64,000 bases of DNA from Enterovirga rhinocerotis (lineage in GTDB: Bacteria; Pseudomonadota; Alphaproteobacteria; Rhizobiales; Beijerinckiaceae), in assembly GCF_004363955.1 (NCBI RefSeq), contig NZ_SNZR01000014.1, positions 372,001-436,000 of the forward strand. Reading direction: 5' to 3'. A model generated the notes under the pieces. It was not told the DNA's origin. It did no database searches and saw only the letters and a list, made by a program, of their open reading frames with translations. Shown one piece after another: positions 20,345 to 28,887 of this stretch (its first letter is position 1; every line of letters begins with the position of its first letter). Both the position numbers and the translations under genes were made by a program.

Positions 20345-21667
20345 TCAGCGCGAGCCGGCGGCTTCAGCCGGGTGCGGGAACAGTTCCGGCTCGTCCGAGC
20401 GAGCCGGCGCCGCGGCACGGATCGGCACGCCCCGCGCCGCCATGTCGTGCGTGATGGTGAAGTCGGTGATGCGCGGCGCGATCTCGGCGCGGAAGCGCGA
20501 GCCGTTGAAGACGCCGTAATGGCCGACCCGCGGCTGAAGGTGATACGCCTTCTTGTCCGAGGACAGGTTGGGCGTCAGATCCAGCGCCGCGAGCGTCTGG
20601 CCGATCCCCGAGATGTCGTCCTTCTCGCCTTCGACGGCCATGATGGCACAGCGGCGGATGGCCATCAGGTCGATCGGCTGCCCGCGATGCGTCATCTCCC
20701 CCTTGGGGAGGCAATGCTCGACGAAGACCTTCTCGACGGTCTCGAGATAGAACTCGGCGGTCAGGTCCATCACGGCGAGATACTCGTCGTAGAACTCGCG
20801 GTGCTTCTCCGCCGCGTCGCCGTCGTCCCGCACGAGGTGGTTGAACATGTCCCGGTGCGCCGTCACGTGGCGGTCGAGGTTCATGGCCATGAAGCCCGAG
20901 AGCTGGAGGAAGCCCGGATAGACCTGCCGCATCGCGCCCGGATAGCCGAAGGGCACGGTGTGGATGCAATGGCGCTTGAACCAGTCGACCCCGCGCTCCT
21001 CCGCGAGCAGGTTCACGGCGGTGGGGGACCGCCTCGTATCGACCGGCCCGCCCATGAGGGTCATGGAGAGCGGAATATGCGGGCTGTCCTCCGCCTCGAG
21101 GCGGGCGACGGCCGCGATCACCGGCACCGACGGCTGGCAGACGCCGAGGAGGTGGAGATCCGGACCGAGGTCCCGGCACATCTCCTTGACGTAGTCGATA
21201 TAGTCGTCGAGCCCGAAGAAGCCGTCCGTCAGCGGCACCATGGACGCGTCGGCCCAGTCCGTGATCATCACGTCGTGGGTCGGCAGGAAGGCCTCGACCG
21301 TGCCGCGCAGCAGCGTGGCGTAATGGCCCGACATCGGCGCGACGATCAGGAGCTTCGGCTGCTTGCGGATCCGGCCGCCGCGCCGGAAGCGGATCACGTT
21401 GCCGAAGGGCCTCGACCAGACGATCTCCTCGGTCACGGCGACCCGCTCTCCGCCGACCATCGTCGAGGCCAGCCCGAAGGCGGGCTTCTCGTAGCGGCGG
21501 GTCATCCGCTCGAACATCTCGCAGGCCGCGAGGAGCGAGCGCGCCGCAGGCGTCCCGCGCAGCGGATTGAGGGGATTGTCGATCATCAGCCGGGCCATGT
21601 CGTTGGCCGCACGGGCCGGCGCCAGCCACATCTGGGCGGCGTCGTACCAGAAATACGCGTTGTCCAT
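20345..21667 (-). CDS. phaZ: Intracellular polyhydroxyalkanoate depolymerase
   Basis: Mobilises stored polyhydroxybutyrate granules. The 440-residue protein (read from the ATG at 21667, GGAG 5 bases upstream) begins MDNAYFWYDAAQM and has the PhaZ-type alpha/beta-hydrolase fold. The nucleophile sits in LLGVCQPSV with Cys177 in place of Ser, as in characterised intracellular depolymerases of the Ralstonia type. Other conserved regions are DWADA (137-141) and the C-terminal YHLQPRVGHYGVFNGSRFR containing the catalytic His. The frame is open 49 codons further upstream, but that part lacks family features. Confidence 0.92.
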   Translation of the reverse strand: MDNAYFWYDAAQMWLAPARAANDMARLMIDNPLNPLRGTPAARSLLAACEMFERMTRRYEKPAFGLASTMVGGERVAVTEEIVWSRPFGNVIRFRRGGRIRKQPKLLIVAPMSGHYATLLRGTVEAFLPTHDVMITDWADASMVPLTDGFFGLDDYIDYVKEMCRDLGPDLHLLGVCQPSVPVIAAVARLEAEDSPHIPLSMTLMGGPVDTRRSPTAVNLLAEERGVDWFKRHCIHTVPFGYPGAMRQVYPGFLQLSGFMAMNLDRHVTAHRDMFNHLVRDDGDAAEKHREFYDEYLAVMDLTAEFYLETVEKVFVEHCLPKGEMTHRGQPIDLMAIRRCAIMAVEGEKDDISGIGQTLAALDLTPNLSSDKKAYHLQPRVGHYGVFNGSRFRAEIAPRITDFTITHDMAARGVPIRAAAPARSDEPELFPHPAEAAGSR

Positions 21668-21881
21668 CTCGACTCCGACTGACGCGCCGTCCGGGCCATC
21701 GGAGGCCGGACGGTCAGGAGACCTCAGTTCAGCAAGCCTGTCCAACATCTTTCGCCTTGATCCAAGGTGAACATGGGGGCGGCGCGACATTTCGGTCACG
21801 GGATCGCTCAGCAATTTCGCTGACGCGGCCCGGTTCCGCCCTTAAACAGCGCCCGGGTCTTCCAACTGGCCGGGGGGTGGC

Positions 21882-22736
21882 ATGAATCGGATTCTGAGCA
21901 TCGTCGTTGCGACGGTTGTCGTGCTGGCGGGTCTGTCGGTCCTCTTCGGCACCTGGTACACGATCGACCAGGGTGTCCGTGGCGTCATCTTGCGGAACGG
22001 AGCGCTCATCGGCGTCGCGCAGCCGGGGCTCGGCTTCAAGCTCCCGCTGATCGATACGGTCCAGAAGATCTCGGTGCAGACGCATGTCGAGAACTTCGAC
22101 AACATGCATACCTATTCGAAGGACCAGCAGCCGGCGCTGCTGAAGCTGTCGGTGAACTACCGGGTGTCGCCGGACCGGGTGGCCGACCTGTACTCCCTCT
22201 ACGGATCGGTCGAGGGGGCGCTGGCCCGCATGATCCGCCCCTACGTCAACCAGCAATCGAAGATCGTCTTCGGCGGCTATACGGCCGTCAGCGCGATCCA
22301 GGATCGCGGCAAGCTGAATGCCGAGGTCGCGCAGGCCATCGAGAACTCCGTCAAAGGACCGATCGAGATCGAATCCGTGCAGATCGAGAGCATCGATTTC
22401 TCGAAGGCCTACGAACAGTCGATCGAGCAGCGCATGCTGGCGGAGGTCGAGGTGCAGCGGCTGCGCCAGAATGCCGACCGCGAGAAGGTGCAGGCCGAGA
22501 TCACGGTCACGCAGGCCACGGCCCGCGCCAATGCGGTCCGTGCCCAGGCCCAGGCCGAGGCCGATGCCATCCGGGTGAAGGGTGAGGCCGAGGCGACCGC
22601 CATCCGCGCGCGCGGCGCGGCGCTCGGCGACAATCCCCACCTCGTCAATCTCGTCCAGGCCGAGCGGTGGAACGGAGTCCTGCCGACGACGATGGTCCCC
22701 GGCGGGGCCGTGCCGATGATCAGCATGAACCGCTGA
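21882..22736 (+). CDS. SPFH/Band 7 (prohibitin-like) membrane protein
   Basis: A 284-residue protein with an N-terminal membrane anchor (about 4-24), then a prohibitin-type SPFH domain (about 25-190: VRGVILRNGALIGVAQPGLGFKLPLID) and an Ala/Gln/Glu-rich coiled coil (about 180-255). The short tail ends MISMNR. Such proteins form large membrane-bound rings and often modulate FtsH-type proteolysis or membrane microdomains. It is closer to stand-alone prohibitins than to HflK/HflC, since no partner gene is adjacent. It starts 214 bases from the divergent phaZ gene and lies 16 bases before regB, so the two may share a transcript. Confidence 0.87.
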   Translation: MNRILSIVVATVVVLAGLSVLFGTWYTIDQGVRGVILRNGALIGVAQPGLGFKLPLIDTVQKISVQTHVENFDNMHTYSKDQQPALLKLSVNYRVSPDRVADLYSLYGSVEGALARMIRPYVNQQSKIVFGGYTAVSAIQDRGKLNAEVAQAIENSVKGPIEIESVQIESIDFSKAYEQSIEQRMLAEVEVQRLRQNADREKVQAEITVTQATARANAVRAQAQAEADAIRVKGEAEATAIRARGAALGDNPHLVNLVQAERWNGVLPTTMVPGGAVPMISMNR

Positions 22737-22752
22737 CGGGGAAGGCGAGGGT

Positions 22753-24117
22753 GTGATGATCGACCACGAGATCCTGGCCTTCGGCCGCGAAGCGCGTCGA
22801 CTGAAGGTCGACACGCTCGTGCGGCTGCGCTGGCTCGCGGTCACGGGGCAGTGCCTCGCCGTGGCGCTGGTCAAGTTCCAGCTCGGCTACAAGCTGCCCT
22901 TCGCCTTCTGCGTGCTCGCGATCGCGGCGTCGGTCGCGGTCAATCTCTGGCTGCAATTGCGCTCGCCGGCGAGCTATCGCCTGAGTGACGATTTTGCCTT
23001 CGCGCTGCTCGCCTTCGACATCGTGCAGCTCGCGGTCCTGCTGTTCCTGACCGGCGGGCTGCAGAACCCCTTCGCCATCCTCTTCCTGGCGCCGGTCCTG
23101 ATGTCCGCCGCCTCGCTCTCGCCGATGCGGACCCTGGGGCTCGGCCTCGTCGCGGCGGCCTGCGCCAGCATCCTCGCGCGCTACCATATGGCGCTGCCCT
23201 GGAGCCCGCCCGGGGGCCTCGACCTGCCCTGGATGTATGTCGCCGGGATCTGGGCGGCGATCCTCCTCGGCCTCGCCTTCACTGGAGCCTTCGCCTACCG
23301 GATCGCGGAGGAGGCGCGGCAGCTCGGCGACGCGCTCGCCGCGACCGAGCTCGTCCTCGCGCGCGAGCAGCATCTCTCGCAGCTCGACGGCCTCGCGGCG
23401 GCGGCGGCGCACGAACTCGGCACGCCGCTGGCGACGATCAGGCTCGTCGCCAAGGAACTCGCCAATCAGGCTGAGCCGGACAGTGCCATCGCCGAGGATA
23501 TCGCGCTGCTGCGGGGGGAGGTCGAGCGCTGTCGGGTGATCCTGTCGAAACTGACCTCGCTCGGGGACGACGACGAGGCCGGCTTCTTCGCCATCATGTC
23601 CCTGGGGCAGCTTCTGGAGGAGGTCGCGGGCCCGGACCGGGCGCTCGATGTCGAGATCGAGGTCGAGCGCTCCGGGGAAGGGACCGAGCCGATGTGCCGA
23701 CGCTCGCCGGGCCTGATCTACGGACTCGGCAACCTTCTCGACAATGCCGCCGACTTCGCGCGCACGAAGGTGTCGATGACCGCACGCTGGACGGACGAGA
23801 CCGTGTCGATCGAGATCGCCGATGACGGGCCCGGCTTCGCGCCGGATGTGCTCCTGCGCATCGGAGAGCCCTATGTCACGACGCGCGGACGAGGGCGGGA
23901 CGGCGAGGGGTCGGGCCTCGGCCTCGGCCTGTTCATCGCGAAGACGCTGATCGAGCGATCGCGGGGCAACCTGACCCTGCTCAATGCCGGCCCGCAGGGC
24001 GGTGCCGTGGCCCGCATCGTCTGGGCACGGGAGGAATTCGAACGCGATGTGCGCAGCAACACGGACGATGCGGCCGATGGCCTCACCAACGCCGAAATCG
24101 TTCCTATATCTCCGTAA
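22753..24117 (+). CDS. regB: Redox-sensing histidine kinase RegB/ActS/PrrB
   Basis: Membrane sensor that links the redox state of quinones to global control of energy metabolism. The 454-residue protein has six membrane helices (about 25-185). The quinone-sensing heptad GGLQNPF sits at 101-107, the H-box AAAAHELGTPLATI has phospho-His220, and Cys260 lies exactly 40 residues downstream, the spacing of the redox-active cysteine in Rhodobacter RegB. The ATPase part has N, G1 (DDGPGF) and G2 (GSGLGLGLFI) boxes. The cognate regulator follows after 23 bases. In Rhizobiales the pair is often called ActS/ActR. Confidence 0.94.
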   Translation: MMIDHEILAFGREARRLKVDTLVRLRWLAVTGQCLAVALVKFQLGYKLPFAFCVLAIAASVAVNLWLQLRSPASYRLSDDFAFALLAFDIVQLAVLLFLTGGLQNPFAILFLAPVLMSAASLSPMRTLGLGLVAAACASILARYHMALPWSPPGGLDLPWMYVAGIWAAILLGLAFTGAFAYRIAEEARQLGDALAATELVLAREQHLSQLDGLAAAAAHELGTPLATIRLVAKELANQAEPDSAIAEDIALLRGEVERCRVILSKLTSLGDDDEAGFFAIMSLGQLLEEVAGPDRALDVEIEVERSGEGTEPMCRRSPGLIYGLGNLLDNAADFARTKVSMTARWTDETVSIEIADDGPGFAPDVLLRIGEPYVTTRGRGRDGEGSGLGLGLFIAKTLIERSRGNLTLLNAGPQGGAVARIVWAREEFERDVRSNTDDAADGLTNAEIVPISP

Positions 24118-24140
24118 GCTCAGAGCCCAGGAGCGTTCCC

Positions 24141-24716
24141 ATGGCGCAACCGCAGACCCTGATGTCAGAATTGCCGATCCCCTTCTCAGGCACCGAAATG
24201 AGCCTTCTCATCGTCGACGATGATCGGCCGTTCTCCAGCCGGCTGGCCCGGGCCATGGAGGGCCGCGGCTACGATGTTCGCGTCGCCGAGAGCGTGCAGG
24301 AAGGCCTCACCGCCATCGAGCAGAAGGCCCCGACCTTCGCCGTGATCGACATGCGCCTCGGCGACGGCTCCGGCCTCGACGTGATCGCGAGGCTAAAGGA
24401 GCGCCGGCCGGATGCCCGCGGCGTGATCCTCACCGGCTACGGCAATATCGCGACCGCGGTGACGGCCGTGAAGCTCGGCGCGTTCGACTATCTCGCCAAG
24501 CCGGCCGATGCCGACGAGATCCACGCCGCGCTGAAGGCCGAGCCGGGCGAGAGGGCGAACCCGCCCGAGAACCCGATGTCGGCCGACCGGGTCCGCTGGG
24601 AGCATATCCAGCGCGTGTACGAACTCTGCGGCCGGAACGTCTCGGAAACGGCGCGGCGCCTCAACATGCACCGCCGGACCCTGCAGCGCATCCTGGCGAA
24701 GCGCGCACCGCGCTGA
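24141..24716 (+). CDS. regA: Redox response regulator RegA/ActR/PrrA
   Basis: A 191-residue response regulator: a receiver domain with the acidic pair VDDD near 25-28, phospho-acceptor Asp70 in AVIDMRLGDGSG, conserved Thr in LTGYGN, and Lys in LAKPAD. A Pro-rich linker and a Fis-type helix-turn-helix (VSETARRLNMHRRTLQRIL, about 168-186) follow. The final HTH is almost invariant in the RegA family, whose members control photosynthesis, respiration, nitrogen and carbon fixation genes. It is probably translated from the same mRNA as regB. A convergent SDR gene follows. Confidence 0.95.
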   Translation: MAQPQTLMSELPIPFSGTEMSLLIVDDDRPFSSRLARAMEGRGYDVRVAESVQEGLTAIEQKAPTFAVIDMRLGDGSGLDVIARLKERRPDARGVILTGYGNIATAVTAVKLGAFDYLAKPADADEIHAALKAEPGERANPPENPMSADRVRWEHIQRVYELCGRNVSETARRLNMHRRTLQRILAKRAPR

Positions 24717-24723
24717 AGCCTTC

Positions 24724-24752
24724 CGGCGGACGGGCGACATCGCCCTCCGCCG
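24724..24752. terminator. Bidirectional hairpin between regA and the convergent SDR gene
   Basis: CGGCGG/CCGCCG outer arms and GGGCGA/TCGCCC inner arms form a 12-pair stem with a small asymmetric bulge and a 2-base apex, centred in the 49-base convergent gap. It lacks a T-run but is well placed to stop transcripts from both sides. Confidence 0.5.
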
Positions 24753-24765
24753 CAGCTTGCCGACG

Positions 24766-25611
24766 TCACACCGCCGCGTCCTGCTCCTGGAAGTCGGTGC
24801 TGACCGCGACCTCGCGCCACGTCGCGAGCCCTTCGGCGACGGAGACGTTCTTGGCCTCGATCGCGGCGACGGTGTCGCTGCCGTAGGGCATTCGCAGGGG
24901 CGCGTCCGGTCGACCTCCCAGTTCCACCAAGGCGGCCGCGAGCTTGACCGGGTCCCCCGGCTGGCGATGGCTGAGACCGGCCGCGTGCTCGCGGACGGCA
25001 CCTGCCGTCTCGGCGTAGTCCTCGATACGGTTGCCGCTGACGCTGAGCGAGCGTGCGTCGAGGAAATCCGTGCGGAAATAGCCCGGCTCGACGATCGTGG
25101 CCCTGATGCCGAGGGGCGCGAGTTCCGCCGCCAGCGCCTCGGTCAGACCCTCCACGGCGAATTTGGTCGAGCAGTAGACGCCGAAACCCGGGCCGCTGCG
25201 ATAGCCGCCCACCGACGACATGTTCAGGATGTGGCCGCTGCGAGCGCGCCGCATCGAGGGTAGCACCGCCCGGCAGACGTTGAGGACGCCGAAGACGTTG
25301 GTCCGGTAGAGGGCCTCGATCTCCGCGGCGGTGGCTTCCTCGACCGCGCCGAGGAGGCCGAAGCCCGCGTTGTTGAGCAGCACGTCGATGCGGCCGAAGC
25401 TCCGGATCGCCTCGCCCGCCGCCGCATGGGCCTGTGCCTCGTCGGTGACGTCGAGGCGCACGGCCAGCAGGTCGGGATGCTCGCCGAGCGCCGCTACGAT
25501 GCTGCGCGGGTCGCGCGCCGTCGCCACGACGGCGTCTCCCTTCTCCAAAGCGCGTTTCGCGACGAGAGCGCCGAAGCCGCGCGATGCGCCGGTGATGAAC
25601 CAGGTTCTCAT
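24766..25611 (-). CDS. SDR family oxidoreductase
   Basis: A 281-residue classical SDR with TGASRGFG at about 7-14, NNAGFG near 79-84 and the active-site YCSTK near 145. The extended C-terminal region places it with the longer single-domain reductases often labelled oxidoreductase or SDR family NAD(P)-dependent. It is divergent from a LysR regulator across 110 bases, which strongly suggests LysR control. The substrate is not deducible. Confidence 0.88.
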   Translation of the reverse strand: MRTWFITGASRGFGALVAKRALEKGDAVVATARDPRSIVAALGEHPDLLAVRLDVTDEAQAHAAAGEAIRSFGRIDVLLNNAGFGLLGAVEEATAAEIEALYRTNVFGVLNVCRAVLPSMRRARSGHILNMSSVGGYRSGPGFGVYCSTKFAVEGLTEALAAELAPLGIRATIVEPGYFRTDFLDARSLSVSGNRIEDYAETAGAVREHAAGLSHRQPGDPVKLAAALVELGGRPDAPLRMPYGSDTVAAIEAKNVSVAEGLATWREVAVSTDFQEQDAAV

Positions 25612-25721
25612 GATCCTCTCTCTCGGATGCTCGGCCCAGCGCCGATGGAGGAAAGGTAGGCCTGCCGCTCAGATGACTGTATCCATTCAATCGTCATCGG
25701 CTTGATGAGCTGAGCTCAGCA

Positions 25722-26618
25722 ATGAAAAACGATACGGGATCGCTGTCGCTGTTCATGGCGGTGGCGCGGCATCGCAGCCTTCGGCGTGCGGCCGACGAAC
25801 TCGGCTGCACGCCCTCCGCCGTCAGCCATGGCCTGAAAGTCCTGGAAGAGCGGTTGCGGGTCAGGCTGGTCAACCGCACCACGCGCAGCGTCGCACTGAC
25901 GGAAGCCGGAGCGCGGCTCTACGGGCGCATCGAACCCGCCTTCCGCGACATCGCCGATGCGCTGGACGACCTCAACACCTATCGCGACGAGCCGATCGGA
26001 CATCTACGCCTGAACGCGGCGCATCTGGCGACGCAGATGGTGCTGCTCCCCTATGCGACGCGGTTTCTGGAGCTCCACCCCGCGATGACGCTCGAGATCG
26101 TGGCCGACAACGCGCTCGTCGATATGGTGTCGGAGGGTTTCGATGCCGGCATCCGCTTCGGGGAGACGGTCGCGCAGGACATGATCGCGGTGCCGATCGG
26201 GCCTCGCCAGCGATCGGCCGTGGTCGCGACGCCGGATCTTTTCGCGCGCCACGGCTTGCCCTCGTCGCCGGAAGACCTGCGCGATCTGCCGTGCCTGCAA
26301 CTGCGCTTCACGAGCGGCCGCCTCTACGACTGGGAATTCGAGCGGGGCGGCATCGCCTTCAATGTGTCGGTGCAGGGGCCGCTCGTCCTCAGCGACCAGG
26401 GCCACATCCTGCAGGCGGCGCTCGAGGGCGCGGGCGTCGCCTATCTGTTCGAGATCCAGGTGGAGCGCCTCGTCGCCGAGGGCCGGCTGATCCGGGTTCT
26501 CGAGGATTGGTGTCCCCACTATCCCGGCTTCCATCTGTACTATCCGAGCCGGCGGCAGATGCCGTCGACCCTGCGCGCGTTCATCGACTTCGTTCGCGGC
26601 GAGCGCGCCGTGCCGTAG
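25722..26618 (+). CDS. LysR family transcriptional regulator
   Basis: A 298-residue regulator with an N-terminal winged HTH (SLSLFMAVARHRSLRRAADE, about 4-23, then GCTPSAVSHGLKVLEERL) and a periplasmic-binding-like effector domain (about 90-295). The substrate domain signature DNALVDMVSEGFDAGIRFG resembles the PecT/DmlR-like subgroup that typically controls divergent SDR genes. The divergent SDR at 24766-25611 is the obvious target. The effector is unknown. Confidence 0.9.
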   Translation: MKNDTGSLSLFMAVARHRSLRRAADELGCTPSAVSHGLKVLEERLRVRLVNRTTRSVALTEAGARLYGRIEPAFRDIADALDDLNTYRDEPIGHLRLNAAHLATQMVLLPYATRFLELHPAMTLEIVADNALVDMVSEGFDAGIRFGETVAQDMIAVPIGPRQRSAVVATPDLFARHGLPSSPEDLRDLPCLQLRFTSGRLYDWEFERGGIAFNVSVQGPLVLSDQGHILQAALEGAGVAYLFEIQVERLVAEGRLIRVLEDWCPHYPGFHLYYPSRRQMPSTLRAFIDFVRGERAVP

Positions 26619-26633
26619 CGGATCGCGTCGTCC

Positions 26634-27584
26634 TCAATCCTGGAGCTTCGCCCACATCTCGCGGTCGCGCTCGGCCGTCCAGATGATCGGATCGTCGATG
26701 CCCGACGCTTCGTCATAGGCGCGGGAGACGTTGAACGGCTGGCAGTGCTCGTAGATGGCGAAGGACGAGAATTTCGGGTCCATCGTCTCCCGGCACGCGG
26801 CGAAGGTGTCCTTGAGGCTGCGCCCCCGCGCGACGGCGAGTTCGGCCGTGCCGTAGAGGGTCGAGACGAAATCGCGCGTCATCGCGACCGCCTCGGAGAC
26901 CTGCCCCTTCCCGACGAGAGCGTCGCCGCGGCCCGGCACGATCGCCTTGGGGTCGAAATCCAGGATGCGGTTCAGGGTCGAGGGCCATTGCCGCAACTTG
27001 GCGTCGCCGCAATAGCAGGCGGAATGGTACTCGACGAGATCGCCCGTCAGCATGATCTCCGCGTCCGGCACCCAGGCGACGATGTCCCCCGAGGTGTGGC
27101 CGGCCCCGAGACTCATCAGCGTCACCTCGCGCCGGCCGAGATAGAGCGAGAGGGAGCCCGCGAAGGCGAGGCTCGGCCAGGTCAGGCCCGGAATGCTCGA
27201 CGCGTCGCGGAAGAGGCGCGGAAAGCGGCCGTATTCGGAATCCCAGTCCTCCTTGCCGCGCTCCGCGATCAGCCGATAGGTCTCGGCCGAGGCGACCACG
27301 CTCGCGCCGGCGAAGGCCGAGGCGCCGAGCACGCGCACGGCGTGGTAATGCGACAGAACGACGTATTTGATCGGCTTGTCCGTGACCTCCGCGACGCGCG
27401 CGATCACCTGCCGCGCCATGGCGGGCGTCGCCTGCGCATCCATGACGAGGCAGGAATCGTCGCCGACGACCACCGCGGTGTTCGGATCGCCCTCGGCCGT
27501 GAAGCCGTAGATGCCGGGGCCGATCTCGGTGAACGACACCGTCTTCTCGGCAAGATCGCCCGTCGATGCGAATCCGCGTGCCAT
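26634..27584 (-). CDS. Metallo-beta-lactamase-fold protein with altered metal motif
   Basis: A 316-residue MBL-fold protein read from the ATG at 27584, which has GGAGGA upstream; the frame is open further but only this start has a good ribosome site. Instead of the HxHxDH motif it carries HYHAVR (79-84), so the Asp and third His of metal site 2 are Val83 and Arg84. The later GHTSGD and TGDLVE metal motifs are kept. It may therefore bind one zinc or use another chemistry. The fold resembles quinoprotein-relay or SoxH-like hydrolases. It converges with the LysR gene and diverges from the porin gene. Confidence 0.82.
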   Translation of the reverse strand: MARGFASTGDLAEKTVSFTEIGPGIYGFTAEGDPNTAVVVGDDSCLVMDAQATPAMARQVIARVAEVTDKPIKYVVLSHYHAVRVLGASAFAGASVVASAETYRLIAERGKEDWDSEYGRFPRLFRDASSIPGLTWPSLAFAGSLSLYLGRREVTLMSLGAGHTSGDIVAWVPDAEIMLTGDLVEYHSACYCGDAKLRQWPSTLNRILDFDPKAIVPGRGDALVGKGQVSEAVAMTRDFVSTLYGTAELAVARGRSLKDTFAACRETMDPKFSSFAIYEHCQPFNVSRAYDEASGIDDPIIWTAERDREMWAKLQD

Positions 27585-27732
27585 GTCGTGTCCTCCGCCT
27601 GTTGCCGCCGTTCTGCCATGCCGCGGCGTCGGTGCAAAAGGGGCCGCCGGCAGGGCACGGTTTACAAACCGGAAAGACCTTCGCTCTAATTCCATCGGTC
27701 TGACCCCGATGTTGCGTATGGGAACCAGACCG

Positions 27733-28554
27733 ATGACCAAGCTTGCGTTTCTCGCGGGCGCCTCGGCGCTCGTACTCTCGACTGCCGCTTTTGCCGCCGA
27801 CCTGCCGTATCGTAGCCAGGCGCCCGCCTACGATGCTCCCCCTCCCGTGTTCACCACGGTGGGCTGGAACGGCTTCTATGCCGGCGGCACCTTCGGCTGG
27901 CGCGCCGCCAATTTCGATCCCGTCGTCAATTCCTTCGAGAGCGAGGGCAAGACGCGGCACTCGCTCGCCGGCGCGGTCCATGCGGGCTACAACTTCCAGG
28001 TCTCGCCGAGCATCGTGCTGGGCGTCGAGGGCGATATCGGCTACGGCCGCAACCGTGCCAGCGGGCCCGGCGCCGTGGGCGCGAGCTCCTTCACGACTCC
28101 GGACACGCCGCAGCCGGGCCGCGACACGATCACGACCGTCGGCTCGCAGAGCGGCAGCAAGGCCGAGATCGGCTGGGCCGGATCGGTCCGCGGCCGTATC
28201 GGCTATGCCTTCGACCGCGTCATGATCTACGCGACGGGCGGTCTCGCCTTCGCGAACCTGAACCTCCAGGGCACCTCGTCCACCACGGTCACCCAGCAGG
28301 TCGTGGCCGGCCAGAACGTGATCTCCACGAGCACCGCGTTCGGGCCGAGCTACATGACCCGGTCCGACAAGTGGACGGCGGGCTACACGGTCGGCGCGGG
28401 TATCGAATTCGCGATGACCGAGAATATCCTGCTGCGCGCCGAGTACCTCTATGCCGATTACGGCCGCCACACCGTGACGGTGCCGAGCGGCGCCACCATG
28501 GCCGTCGACGTCGACACCCATACGGCCCGCGCCGGCGTCAGCTACAAGTTCTGA
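27733..28554 (+). CDS. Omp25/Omp31-like outer-membrane beta-barrel protein
   Basis: A 273-residue protein with a signal peptide (MTKLAFLAGASALVLSTAAFA) followed by ADLPYRSQAPAY, the classic mature start of the Rhizobiales Omp25/Omp31/RopB family. The barrel has alternating hydrophobic strands, GWNGFYAGGTFGWR at the first strand and a C-terminal strand ending in VSYKF with terminal Phe, the BAM recognition signature. It stabilises the outer membrane and is typically abundant. A strong terminator follows the gene, which suggests a monocistronic unit. Confidence 0.9.
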   Translation: MTKLAFLAGASALVLSTAAFAADLPYRSQAPAYDAPPPVFTTVGWNGFYAGGTFGWRAANFDPVVNSFESEGKTRHSLAGAVHAGYNFQVSPSIVLGVEGDIGYGRNRASGPGAVGASSFTTPDTPQPGRDTITTVGSQSGSKAEIGWAGSVRGRIGYAFDRVMIYATGGLAFANLNLQGTSSTTVTQQVVAGQNVISTSTAFGPSYMTRSDKWTAGYTVGAGIEFAMTENILLRAEYLYADYGRHTVTVPSGATMAVDVDTHTARAGVSYKF

Positions 28555-28576
28555 ACCGTCCGCATCGCGCGGTCTC

Positions 28577-28607
28577 GGCCCGGCGGAGCGCTCCGCCGGG
28601 CCTTTTT
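28577..28607 (+). terminator. Intrinsic terminator of the Omp25-like gene
   Basis: A perfect 12-base stem (GGCCCGGCGGAG/CTCCGCCGGGCC) with a 2-base loop is followed by five Ts, 22 bases after the stop codon. Confidence 0.88.
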
Positions 28608-28887
28608 CGTTTCTCGGGGACCGCGGGCTGCGGCCCTCGCGCATCGACCGGTCGAACGATGCGCGGTCGATCAGAAGACGGCGGCCTGCTTGGCTATGCC
28701 GCGCGCGTCGCCCGTCGACGGCTCAATGTCGGTGAACGAGGCCGGAAATCCGCCACGATGTCGCGCGAAGACATCTGATAGAAACGATCATATGGTGCAT
28801 TCGCGTGCGAGCCGCGTCGCGAATGATCGAACCATTTTCTTTTTGCGGTATTTCATCATCTTTGGCTAAATCCTGAGGTCATGACAA
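28608..28887. other. Intergenic region upstream of the BA14K gene
   Basis: With the terminator this forms a 333-base gap (28555-28887). No convincing gene is present. It contains GATGTC-N7-GACATC (28757-28775 approximately) and CATTCGCG-N12-CGCGAATG (28798-28825). The second is an 8-base perfect inverted repeat followed about 12 bases later by a T-rich stretch, and could be a further terminator or an operator. The ribosome site GAGG is 8 bases before the next ATG. Confidence 0.45.

Noticed and set aside
21668-21814. Longer N-terminus for PhaZ
   Set aside because: The extra 49 residues are Arg/Asp/Pro-rich and lack family similarity; the ATG at 21667 has a good ribosome site.
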